Source: Rhodoferax sp.
Lineage (GTDB): Bacteria > Pseudomonadota > Gammaproteobacteria > Burkholderiales > Burkholderiaceae_C
Direction: 5' to 3'
DNA: 13,442 nt
NCBI GenBank assembly: GCA_029946045.1
Contig: JAQSDS010000437.1
Coordinates: forward strand, 1 to 13,442
The notes below the pieces were generated by a model. That model searched no databases. It saw only the letters and a program-made list of their open reading frames with translations, and was not told where the DNA came from. The position numbers were made by a program, and so were the translations under genes. Positions 1 through 7,527 of the stretch are shown here, one piece after another (the stretch's first letter is position 1; each line of letters starts with the position of its first letter).

Positions 1-564
1 AGCAAACACGGTTTGATAGCGCTGGGCATCTTCAGCTGAATCGGTATGGGTGATGTAGGGCGGCAGCGGCACGTGGCCGTGGCGCGCCATCAGCGTGAGG
101 GGGTCGTCGCCAGCATCGTTGGACAGCACAAACCGAAACAGCGGGCCATCGGCATCGGGCCAGCGACCCAGCAGCGTGGCGCTCAAGTGGTCGGTACTGC
201 CGGGGGCGCTGATGAGCGAGACCGTGGCGCCGACCTCTGGCTTTTTGCTGACGCGCATGTGCGCCGCCACCTGATTGCCACCAAGCACGCGCTCAATCAG
301 CAGTTCCAGCTTGCCGCCCGTGGCCTTTTCTCCGAACAGCCGTGCGTTCATGACCATGGTGTCGTTGAACACCATCAGATCGCCGGGCTGCAGCAGTTGG
401 GGTAGTTCGCGAAAAATGCGGTCTACCGGTGTGTTGCCGGTGCCATCCAGCAAGCGCGAACCGCTGCGTTCGGCGGCCGGGTGCTGGGCAATCAGCTCGG
501 GGGGCAGGGTGAAGTCAAAGTCGCTCAGGCAAAAAGTTCGCGCTGTTTTAGGAGTCTGGGGCAT
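1..564 (-). CDS. queA: QueA, S-adenosylmethionine:tRNA ribosyltransferase-isomerase (N-terminal 188 residues; 3' end beyond the window)
   Basis: Cytoplasmic enzyme that transfers and rearranges the ribosyl part of S-adenosylmethionine onto 7-aminomethyl-7-deazaguanine in tRNA, giving epoxyqueuosine at the wobble position. Reading the minus strand from the ATG at 564-562 gives 188 uninterrupted codons to the window edge. Family landmarks are FDFTLPPELIAQHPAAER (residues 16-33), GDLMVFNDTMVMNARLFG (61-78), GGKLELLIERV (83-93), HGHVPLPPYI (162-171) and the start of the RYQTVFA motif (182-188). About half of the usual roughly 350 residues is visible. In the NDT motif the residue after T is Met, where Arg or Lys is more usual in the family (from memory). 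The start lies 5 bases after the cyclo-ligase stop and has no clear Shine-Dalgarno sequence, so translation is probably coupled. The identification is firm. Confidence 0.95.
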   Translation of the reverse strand, partial: MPQTPKTARTFCLSDFDFTLPPELIAQHPAAERSGSRLLDGTGNTPVDRIFRELPQLLQPGDLMVFNDTMVMNARLFGEKATGGKLELLIERVLGGNQVAAHMRVSKKPEVGATVSLISAPGSTDHLSATLLGRWPDADGPLFRFVLSNDAGDDPLTLMARHGHVPLPPYITHTDSAEDAQRYQTVFA

Positions 565-569
565 GTTGT

Positions 570-1169
570 TTACACCGGCCAGACCACGCCGTGGTCGTTC
601 AAAATGGCATCCATGGGCAGGTCGTGCGCTTCGGGTTCAAAGTCAGGCAGGAAGTCGGTGCCAAAACCCAGGCCGACGGTGAATGGGCGCGGGCTGAGGT
701 TGGCCAGGGTGCGGTCATAAAACCCGCCGCCGTAGCCCAGCCGGTAACCGCCGGGCGCATAACCGACGCAGGCGACGAACAGCAGGGTGGGTGTGATGAC
801 CTCGGTGTCCTTGGGTTTTGGGATGCCATAAGCATCTTCTTCCATTGGGCAACCGGGGTACCAGGCGTGAAAAGCCATGGTTTTGTGAACTTTGTCCACG
901 ACCGGTAGTCCAATTTTGCGCAGCTGTTGTTGCTCGATGAGTTCGCCGTCTTCTTTCCAGCGGTGCAGGGCCGGCAAGGGGTCGAATTCCCCCTTGATTG
1001 GCCAATAAGCGCCAATCACGGTGTCGGGGCGCCCTACCAGCCAAATGCGCAGCACCTGTTGCAGCATGGCAACGCGCTCCGTGCGGTCCGGCAGTCGCAG
1101 GCGTTGATCAATCAGTTGCTTGCGCAAAGCTTTTTTTTCAACGGCCTTTTGTTCTTCAGAATTATTCAT
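570..1169 (-). CDS. ygfA: 5-formyltetrahydrofolate cyclo-ligase (199 aa)
   Basis: ATP-dependent cytoplasmic enzyme that converts 5-formyltetrahydrofolate to 5,10-methenyltetrahydrofolate, returning a dead-end folate to one-carbon metabolism. The protein has a basic N-terminus (KKALRKQLIDQR, residues 12-23), the substrate-loop motif GAYWPIKGEFDPLP (53-66) and the family signature GYRLGYGGGFYDR (141-153). The length of 199 residues is normal. The reading frame stays open upstream to 1352, but that extension runs antisense through slt and has no family features. The ATG at 1169 directly precedes the conserved helix and has a weak GAGTGA ribosome-binding sequence just upstream on the minus strand, so it was chosen. 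In the YGIPKP stretch (114-119) a Lys stands where the family often has Glu. The gene is followed 5 bases later by queA, which suggests a minus-strand operon. Confidence 0.95.
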   Translation of the reverse strand: MNNSEEQKAVEKKALRKQLIDQRLRLPDRTERVAMLQQVLRIWLVGRPDTVIGAYWPIKGEFDPLPALHRWKEDGELIEQQQLRKIGLPVVDKVHKTMAFHAWYPGCPMEEDAYGIPKPKDTEVITPTLLFVACVGYAPGGYRLGYGGGFYDRTLANLSPRPFTVGLGFGTDFLPDFEPEAHDLPMDAILNDHGVVWPV

Positions 1170-1178
1170 AATCACTCT
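1167..1178 (+). promoter_or_regulatory. Possible -10 element for slt inside the divergent start region
   Basis: CATAAT at 1167-1172 differs from the sigma-70 -10 consensus at one position and ends 6 bases before the slt ATG. If used, transcription would start at or next to the AUG and give a leaderless message. No good -35 hexamer was found at the proper spacing, although an AT-rich tract (T-run at 1131-1138) lies upstream. The only sequence between the two start codons is 1170-1178. Promoters of both divergent genes must therefore overlap the opposite gene's coding region. This is a weak call from inspection. Confidence 0.25.
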
Positions 1179-3158
1179 ATGCAGTTCACAACTATTTTGA
1201 CATTGATTGGATTCCTTGCTGGCTCGGCCAGCCTGGCCGCGCAGGTTCCTGGTCAAAGCGCCTCTGATGCGGTGATCCTGGACATGCGCGAAGCCTTTGG
1301 TAAGAATCAAACCCAGCGCCTCACCGAGTTGCTGCCACGCGCGCAGAGCCATGTGCTGGCGCCCTGGGCCGCTTACTGGGAGCTGCGCGCACGCCTGGAA
1401 ACGGCCAAGCCTGAGGAAATCAGGCGGTTCTTGAGCCGCTATGCCGGCACCTACCAGGAAGACCGCTTGCGCAACGACTGGTTGTTGTTGCTGGGCAAAA
1501 ACCGGGACTGGTCGCGTTTTGTCGTCGAGGCGTCAAGTTACCGCATGCAGGACGACCGCGAGGTGCGTTGTTACGTGCTGGCCATGGAGCACAGCCTGGC
1601 CAGGGTCGACATGGCACAGGAAACCAAGTCGCTCTGGTTGGCCCAAAAAAGCAGTGACGAGGGTTGTGCTTTGGCAGCGCAGCTGCACTTTGCCAGCCAG
1701 CTTTTGAGCGACCAGGATGTCTGGCAAAAGGTGCGCTCAGCGCTGGAACTGCGGCGTCTGTCGGCGGCCCGGCAGGCGTTTGACATGGTGGCACCGCAGG
1801 CTGGGCCGCAGTGGGCCGAGCTGACTGACAAGCCCGAACAATTTTTGACCCGCTCAAGTTTGTCGAGTCAACGCCAAACCCAGGAGTTGGTGGTGCTGGC
1901 GCTGATCCGGCTGGCCCAGAGCGAGCCCCAGCGTGCCGCCGAATTGCTGACCGGCCGGTGGCAAAAACACCTGAGTCCCTATCAGCGCGACTGGGCCTGG
2001 GCTGCCATTGGCATGCAGGCCGCACAAAAACTTTCGGACGACAGCCTCGGTTTTTTTGCCAACAGCAAGCTGTCTTCCATGCAGGACGAACACCTGGCCT
2101 GGTATGCCCGGGCGGCGCTGCGCCAGGGCGACTGGCAGCGTGTCTTGAGCGCGATTGAGGCCATGTCTCCTGAGGGCGCAGCGGACAGCACCTGGGTTTA
2201 TTGGCGTGCCCGGGCCATGCTGGCGCTGCCTGACACGCAAGCTGGACAGCAGGCCCGCCAGTTGCTCCAAAGCGTGGCTGGCGTGCGCGGGTTTTACGAG
2301 TTGCTAACTCAGGAAGAACTGGGCTTGGCGATCACCCCACCGCCGCAGCCCGAGCCCCTGACCGAAGCCGAAAAGGCCGGCGCCAGCGACAACCCGGGCT
2401 TGCAGCGGGCGCTGGCCGCGATTGCCATCGGGCTGCGTTCCGAGGGCGTGCGCGAATGGAACTACAGCACCAACCTGCACACCCCCGGTGGCATGGGCGA
2501 CCGCGAACTGCTGGCCGCTGCTGATTTGGCCTGCCGCCATGAGATCTGGGACCGCTGTATCAACACCAGTGAACGCACCAAAAGCGTGATGGACCTCACA
2601 CAGCGCTTTCCCATGCCGCACAAACAGGCGGTGCTGTTGCGTAGCCGCGAGATCGGCCTGGACCCGGCCTATGTTTACGGGCTGATTCGGCAGGAAAGCC
2701 GTTTTATTGTGGATGCCCGATCAGGCGTGGGTGCGTCGGGCCTGATGCAGGTGATGCCAGCCACGGCGCGCTGGACAGCCAAGAAAATCGGCTTGACCAG
2801 CTTCCAGCCGAACCAGATCGCAGAGCGCGACACCAACATTGCCATTGGTACGGGCTACCTCAAGCTGGTACTTGACGACTTTGCCGGTTCCATGCCCATG
2901 GCCGCGGCTGCCTACAACGCCGGTCCTGGCAGGCCGCGTGCCTGGCGCGGCCAAGCGGGTTCGCCAGTGATGGAGGCCGCCATCTGGGCTGAAAACGTGC
3001 CCTTTAGCGAGACCCGTGATTACGTCAAGAAAGTGTTGGCCAACACCACTATTTACGCGGCACTGATCAGTGGCCAGACCCAGTCGCTCAAGGGCCGGCT
3101 GGGCCAGGTGGGTCCGCGGGCGTCTGATGGCACGCTGGCCAGCAAGGACCTGCCCTGA
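1179..3158 (+). CDS. slt: Soluble lytic murein transglycosylase, Slt70 type (659 aa)
   Basis: Periplasmic GH23 exo-lytic transglycosylase that cleaves the MurNAc-GlcNAc bond of peptidoglycan and leaves 1,6-anhydroMurNAc ends, for wall turnover and recycling. Residues 1 to about 21 form a hydrophobic signal peptide (MQFTTILTLIGFLAGSASLA). The following roughly 450 residues are helical and tetratricopeptide-like, as in the superhelical ring of Slt70. The catalytic domain carries RQESRF with the catalytic Glu at 506, GASGLMQVMPATA from residue 518, and AAYNAGPG (577-584). The length compares with 645 for the E. coli precursor. The frame is open further upstream, but that part is antisense to the cyclo-ligase. 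ATG 1179 was chosen because it starts at the signal peptide. That peptide has no basic residue in its n-region; an in-frame TTG at 1149 would add an Arg. A 63-base gap separates it from the next gene. Confidence 0.94.
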   Translation: MQFTTILTLIGFLAGSASLAAQVPGQSASDAVILDMREAFGKNQTQRLTELLPRAQSHVLAPWAAYWELRARLETAKPEEIRRFLSRYAGTYQEDRLRNDWLLLLGKNRDWSRFVVEASSYRMQDDREVRCYVLAMEHSLARVDMAQETKSLWLAQKSSDEGCALAAQLHFASQLLSDQDVWQKVRSALELRRLSAARQAFDMVAPQAGPQWAELTDKPEQFLTRSSLSSQRQTQELVVLALIRLAQSEPQRAAELLTGRWQKHLSPYQRDWAWAAIGMQAAQKLSDDSLGFFANSKLSSMQDEHLAWYARAALRQGDWQRVLSAIEAMSPEGAADSTWVYWRARAMLALPDTQAGQQARQLLQSVAGVRGFYELLTQEELGLAITPPPQPEPLTEAEKAGASDNPGLQRALAAIAIGLRSEGVREWNYSTNLHTPGGMGDRELLAAADLACRHEIWDRCINTSERTKSVMDLTQRFPMPHKQAVLLRSREIGLDPAYVYGLIRQESRFIVDARSGVGASGLMQVMPATARWTAKKIGLTSFQPNQIAERDTNIAIGTGYLKLVLDDFAGSMPMAAAAYNAGPGRPRAWRGQAGSPVMEAAIWAENVPFSETRDYVKKVLANTTIYAALISGQTQSLKGRLGQVGPRASDGTLASKDLP

Positions 3159-3212
3159 ACGCATCATCGCGTATCATGAACCACCTGCATTCCAGCCGTT
3201 TAACAGCCCCAT

Positions 3213-3216
3213 GGAG
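3213..3216 (+). promoter_or_regulatory. Ribosome binding site of the solute-binding protein gene
   Basis: GGAG lies 5 bases before the ATG at 3222. It is one of the clearer Shine-Dalgarno sequences in the window and fixes the start immediately ahead of the MRRVPLIALC signal peptide. Confidence 0.7.
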
Positions 3217-3221
3217 ACTTT

Positions 3222-4016
3222 ATGCGACGTGTCCCTCTGATTGCCCTGTGCCTGCTCCTGCTGGGTGCGTCAGTGCTGGCGCAGGACCGTGCGGTCAGCC
3301 GTCTGGAGCGTGTTCAGATGGCCAAGCTGGTGCGCGTCTGCATTTGGCCTGACTACTACAACATCACTTACCGCAATCCCAAAACACAGACTCTGACCGG
3401 CCTTGATATCGATATGGCGCAGGCGCTCGGCAAGGACCTCGGGGTGGCCGTTGAGTTTGTTGACAGCTCCTTTGCCAAATTGATCGAAGACGTCACCCAG
3501 GAGCGTTGCGATGTGGCCATGTTTGGCGTCGGCATCACGCCGCAACGCGCTGAAAAATTGCGCTTTACCCAAGCGCACCTCGCGAGTGATATTTACGCGG
3601 TCACGAGCAAGACCAACCGGCGCATCAAGGGCTGGGAAGACATCGACAAACCGGGCTCGGTGGTCGCTGTGGCGCGGGGCACTTTGCATGAGTCCGTCAT
3701 GAAAGGCAAACTCAAGGCGGCGCAACTGCTGGTTCTGGACACCCCATTTGCCCGTGAACAAGAGGTGCAATCGGGCCGTGCCGACGTCTTCATGACCGAT
3801 TACCCTTACAGCCAGCGCTTCATGGCGAACGCTGACTGGGCGCGGCTGGTGTCGCCACCGGGCACCTACCACATGACCAATTATGCCTACGCGGTCAAAC
3901 CGGGCGACGATGCCTGGCATGCCCGGCTGGAGCAGTTTGTTAGCGCCATCAAGCGCGATGGTCGCCTCATGACAGCCGCCAAAAATTACAAGCTTGACCC
4001 CATCGTGGCGCCATGA
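3222..4016 (+). CDS. Periplasmic solute-binding protein, family 3 (amino-acid type), coupled to a c-di-GMP enzyme (264 aa)
   Basis: Predicted periplasmic ligand-binding protein of the type II fold. A signal peptide spans residues 1-20 (MRRVPLIALCLLLLGASVLA) with likely cleavage before Gln21; there is no lipobox cysteine, so it should be soluble. Family-3 landmarks are GLDIDMAQALGKDLG (60-74), DVAMFGVGITPQRAEKLRF (97-115) and GRADVFMTDYPYS (185-197). By alignment from memory with HisJ, Arg109 matches the carboxylate-binding Arg77 and Asp193 the amino-group-binding Asp161. Gly102 and Gly104 replace the pocket serines 70 and 72. The ligand may therefore still be an amino acid or a related amine-acid, but it cannot be named. 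Two mature cysteines (40, 96) could form a disulfide. No permease or ATPase gene is nearby. The stop overlaps the next gene's start (ATGA, 4013-4016), which argues for a sensory partner role. The family call is firm; the role is inferred. Confidence 0.9.
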   Translation: MRRVPLIALCLLLLGASVLAQDRAVSRLERVQMAKLVRVCIWPDYYNITYRNPKTQTLTGLDIDMAQALGKDLGVAVEFVDSSFAKLIEDVTQERCDVAMFGVGITPQRAEKLRFTQAHLASDIYAVTSKTNRRIKGWEDIDKPGSVVAVARGTLHESVMKGKLKAAQLLVLDTPFAREQEVQSGRADVFMTDYPYSQRFMANADWARLVSPPGTYHMTNYAYAVKPGDDAWHARLEQFVSAIKRDGRLMTAAKNYKLDPIVAP

Positions 4017-7000
4017 ATTTGTCCCCGCGTCGACTGCCATGGGCCTTGTTGCTGGGCCTGTTGTTGTTCGTCGTGACCACGCTGGGCGTTGCCTCCTACA
4101 CCCTTTGGCGTCAGCGTGTCGATGCCTTGGCCAGCGGCTTGAAGGTTGCGGCTTTTCAGGCTTATGGTTTTGAAGACTTCCTGACGCAAAATTTGCGGAT
4201 CTCGGAGCTTGCGGTGGACAACCTCGTGTCGGCTGACAGTCCGAGCGCTGAACTGCAGCTCACTGAGTCTGACCTGGTCGCCACCCTGCGCCATTCGCCC
4301 TTCCTGCGCTCCATGTCGCTGCTCGACGGGAGCGGACGCATCCTGGTCAGTTCCAACCCGGCCAATGTTGGTCTGGTCGTAGACACCGCGAGTTACCTGC
4401 CCGTGGCGTCTGCTCAGCAAGAACTGTTGCGCATTGGTCAGCCCTGGGCCCGGCGTGATTTTTCTGATGGCCGTGCCACCAGTTCCGCCGAACCGGTGAA
4501 CTCTGACGAACAAAGCTTTATACCGGTCACCATCACCCGGCACGGCGCTGCGCCCGGCCTGCGCGTGTTGCTGGCGCTCAACCCGGATTATTTTCTGGGT
4601 CATTGGGCGGAACTGGTGGTGCAGGATCGAGGCACGGTCGAGATCCTGCGTTATGACGGCACGCTGCTGATGAGTACGGATCTCCAGGCCCGCGCTGGCG
4701 TGTTGCAGCCCGAGGTCGCGCGTCGTCTGGCCGCGGGTGTCGCCGAGTCCGGGACCTACACGCACACGGATGTGCAGGGCCAGGCCCAATTGACCGCCTT
4801 CCGTGCTTCGCGCCTCTATCCTTTTGTGGTCGTTGCGCACCTTGATCGCGACAGTGTTCTGGTGCCCTGGCGCGCCGAGGTGAGAACCCTGCTGGGTATC
4901 CTGACGCCGGTATTGTTGCTGCTCGTGGGCCTGTCCATCGCCTTTTACAGCCGCCAGATGGCTCTGATGAAGCAGCGCGCATTGTCAGAGCAAAGCGCGC
5001 AAGCTGAACGCCTGCTGCGCATCAATGCGGCGGTCTTCGTGGCCAGCTCGGAAGCCATTGTTGTGACCGACAGTGAGGCCAATATCTTGTCGGTCAACGC
5101 GGCATTCACGCGCATCATGGGGTATTCGGAGCAGGAGGTGCTGGGGCGCAATCCCCGGCTTTGGTCGTCGGGTCAGTATGACCGGGCGTTCTATGTGGGT
5201 CTGTGGGAGCAGTTGAATCAAACTGGCATGTGGCGTGGTGAACTGGTGAACCGGCGCAAAGACGGTAGCCTGTTTGATGCCCACCTGGCCATCAGCGTCT
5301 CACAGGACAAGCAAAGCAGCTTGAGGCGCTATGTCGGGGTGATCTCCGACATCACCGAGAAAAAGCAGGCGCGTGAGGCGCGCGAAGAGGTGCTCAACCG
5401 CTTCAAGAAGATTGCCAGTCGGGTGCCCGGGGTGCTGTACCAGTTCAGAATGCGTCCTGACGGCACGGGGTCGTTTCCGTTTGTCAGCGAGGACATCAGT
5501 GGCCTGTACCGTCAGCGCGTGAGTGCCGCCGATGCGCAGCAGGATGCTGGCCCCGTTTTTGCCCTGATTCACCCGGATGACCGGGATGGCGTGATGGCCA
5601 GCATCCAGCAATCCGCGCAGCAGTTGACACTCTGGGAGCAGGAGTACCGGATCCGGTTCGAAGACGGTATCGAGCGCTGGCTGCATGCCAGCGCGATGCC
5701 CGAGCGGGAAGTCGATGGTGCTGTGCTTTGGTATGGCTATATTTCAGACATGACCCAACGCAAGCTGGCCGAAGATAAGCTCATGCTCGCCGCCAGTGTC
5801 TTTGGCACGGCCCGGGAAGGCATCATGATCACCGATACCGCGGGTGCGATCATCGATGTGAACCAGGCCTTCAGCCTGATCACCGGTTACGGCCACGATG
5901 AAGTGATTGGTCAGAATCCGCGCATTCTGAAATTAGGGCGGCAAGACAAGGCCTTTTACGGCGCCATGTGGCGAGACCTGCATGACAAGGGCCATTGGTA
6001 CGGTGATGTCTGGAACTGTCGCAAGAATGGCGACATCTATGCCGAGATGCTGACCATCAGCACGGTGCATGACGCCCACGGCAAGCCGCGCCATTACGTG
6101 GCCATCTTTTCCGACGTCACGGAAGCCAAGCAGCATGAGCAGCAACTGCAACATATTGCGCATTACGACGCCCTGACCAATTTGCCCAATCGCGTTCTGC
6201 TGGCTGACCGCCTGAGCCAATCGATGTTGCATTGCCAGCGCCGTGGTCTCAAACTGGCTGTCCTTTTTCTGGATCTGGATGGCTTCAAGGCCATCAACGA
6301 CAACTTTGGTCACGACGCCGGTGACCATTTGCTCATGGTGCTGGCCAACCGCATGAAACTGACCCTGCGCGAGGGCGATACCCTGGCGCGGATCGGGGGC
6401 GATGAATTTGTCGCTGTGTTGGTGGACGTGGCGAACGATACCGAACTGTTGCCCACGCTGAGCCGCTTGCTGGGTGCAGTGGCAGAACCCATGGCCTTCA
6501 ACGACGCCAGTTTGCAGGTGACGGCCAGCCTGGGCGTCACCTTTTACCCGCAAGAGTTTGACATCGATGCCGACCAATTGCAGCGTCAGGCCGACCAGGC
6601 TATGTACCAGGCCAAACTGCTGGGAAAAAACCGGTTTTGCGTTTTTGATGCCGAGCATGACCGCAGTGTGCGTGGTCACAATGAAAACCTGGAGGAAATT
6701 CGGGATGCGCTGGGCAGTGGTCAGTTGATTCTGCATTACCAGCCCAAAGTCAATATGCGCACCGGTCAGTTGGTGGGTGCCGAGGCCTTGATTCGCTGGC
6801 AGCATCCGACCCGTGGCCTGCTCGGGCCGGGGCTTTTTCTGCCGGTCATCGAGACCCATGCGCTGGCGGTGGAAGTGGGCGAATGGGTCATTCACACCGC
6901 ACTCCATCAGGTGCAGGCCTGGCATGCCCAGGGACTCGATCTGGCCGTGAGCGTGAATGTGGGCGCGCGCCAGTTGCAGCAACGGGATTTTCTCGGACGT

Positions 7001-7516
7001 CTGCGCGCCATCCTGGCGCAACACCCGACGGTTCCAGCCAGCCAACTGGAACTAGAAGTTCTGGAAACCAGCGCGCTGGAAGACATTGGCGGCGTGACCC
7101 ATGTCATTGAGCAATGTCGGCAGATGGGCGTGTTGTTCGCCATCGACGATTTTGGCACCGGCTACTCCTCGCTGAACTATCTCAAGCGCTTGCCCGTGGC
7201 CAGAATAAAAATTGACCAAAGCTTTGTCCGCGACATGCTCGACGACGCCGATGACCTGGCCATTTTGCAGGGGGTGATCGGGCTGGCCCATGCCTTCAAG
7301 CGCGAAGTCATCGCGGAAGGGGTTGAAACCGTGGCCCATGGCCGCGCTTTGCTGCAGCTGGGCTGTGAACTGGCCCAGGGCTACGGCATTGCCAAACCCA
7401 TGCCCGGGCCAGAGCTGCTGGTGTGGTGGGCGCGCTGGCAGGCCGACGCCACGTGGACGACCGCGCTCAGCCAGCCGCCGCCGGTGCAGCGCTTGGCTGC
7501 TGACATCACTCTTTGA
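4013..7516 (+). CDS. Membrane sensor protein: periplasmic sensor region, PAS-PAS-PAS, GGDEF, EAL (1167 aa)
   Basis: Predicted inner-membrane enzyme that makes and/or degrades cyclic di-GMP. Transmembrane segments lie at about 9-31 and 292-312. The roughly 260 residues between them resemble a double-CACHE periplasmic sensor (for example SMSLLDGSGRILVSSNP). PAS domains occupy about 334-450, 463-583 and 590-705, each ending in a D-(I/V/M)-T-x-(K/R) type linker. The GGDEF domain (about 717-880) has an intact active site G795-G796-D797-E798-F799 and a product-inhibition motif R786-E-G-D789 at the standard spacing. The EAL domain (about 890-1140) keeps E924-A-L, DDFGTGYSS (1045-1053) and VIAEGVET (1099-1106), so both activities look possible. 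The start codon overlaps the binding-protein stop and has no Shine-Dalgarno sequence, indicating translational coupling. Net synthesis or breakdown cannot be predicted from sequence. Confidence 0.93.
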   Translation: MNLSPRRLPWALLLGLLLFVVTTLGVASYTLWRQRVDALASGLKVAAFQAYGFEDFLTQNLRISELAVDNLVSADSPSAELQLTESDLVATLRHSPFLRSMSLLDGSGRILVSSNPANVGLVVDTASYLPVASAQQELLRIGQPWARRDFSDGRATSSAEPVNSDEQSFIPVTITRHGAAPGLRVLLALNPDYFLGHWAELVVQDRGTVEILRYDGTLLMSTDLQARAGVLQPEVARRLAAGVAESGTYTHTDVQGQAQLTAFRASRLYPFVVVAHLDRDSVLVPWRAEVRTLLGILTPVLLLLVGLSIAFYSRQMALMKQRALSEQSAQAERLLRINAAVFVASSEAIVVTDSEANILSVNAAFTRIMGYSEQEVLGRNPRLWSSGQYDRAFYVGLWEQLNQTGMWRGELVNRRKDGSLFDAHLAISVSQDKQSSLRRYVGVISDITEKKQAREAREEVLNRFKKIASRVPGVLYQFRMRPDGTGSFPFVSEDISGLYRQRVSAADAQQDAGPVFALIHPDDRDGVMASIQQSAQQLTLWEQEYRIRFEDGIERWLHASAMPEREVDGAVLWYGYISDMTQRKLAEDKLMLAASVFGTAREGIMITDTAGAIIDVNQAFSLITGYGHDEVIGQNPRILKLGRQDKAFYGAMWRDLHDKGHWYGDVWNCRKNGDIYAEMLTISTVHDAHGKPRHYVAIFSDVTEAKQHEQQLQHIAHYDALTNLPNRVLLADRLSQSMLHCQRRGLKLAVLFLDLDGFKAINDNFGHDAGDHLLMVLANRMKLTLREGDTLARIGGDEFVAVLVDVANDTELLPTLSRLLGAVAEPMAFNDASLQVTASLGVTFYPQEFDIDADQLQRQADQAMYQAKLLGKNRFCVFDAEHDRSVRGHNENLEEIRDALGSGQLILHYQPKVNMRTGQLVGAEALIRWQHPTRGLLGPGLFLPVIETHALAVEVGEWVIHTALHQVQAWHAQGLDLAVSVNVGARQLQQRDFLGRLRAILAQHPTVPASQLELEVLETSALEDIGGVTHVIEQCRQMGVLFAIDDFGTGYSSLNYLKRLPVARIKIDQSFVRDMLDDADDLAILQGVIGLAHAFKREVIAEGVETVAHGRALLQLGCELAQGYGIAKPMPGPELLVWWARWQADATWTTALSQPPPVQRLAADITL

Positions 7517-7520
7517 AAGG
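7515..7520 (+). promoter_or_regulatory. Ribosome binding site of the GST gene, overlapping the upstream stop codon
   Basis: GAAAGG lies 7 bases before ATG 7528 and shares two bases with the TGA (7514-7516) that ends the GGDEF-EAL gene. It decides for ATG 7528 over the in-frame TTG at 7513 and suggests that ribosomes finishing the upstream gene can restart here. Confidence 0.6.
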
Positions 7521-7527
7521 CAGCTTG

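Noticed and set aside
46..720. Plus-strand open frames at the left edge
   Set aside because: They lie opposite queA and the cyclo-ligase, whose minus-strand translations carry clear family signatures.
3159..3221. The 63-base gap between slt and the binding-protein gene as a terminator or promoter site
   Set aside because: No GC-rich hairpin with a T-run and no convincing -35/-10 pair were seen; only the GGAG ribosome-binding site is supported.
3222..4016. Binding protein as part of an ABC amino-acid importer
   Set aside because: No permease or ATPase gene is adjacent and the gene is translationally coupled to a c-di-GMP enzyme instead. A remote transporter cannot be excluded from this window.
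5933..7045. 370-codon minus-strand open frame opposite the GGDEF-EAL gene
   Set aside because: Antisense shadow with no family motifs; the plus strand encodes conserved GGDEF and EAL motifs across the same interval.
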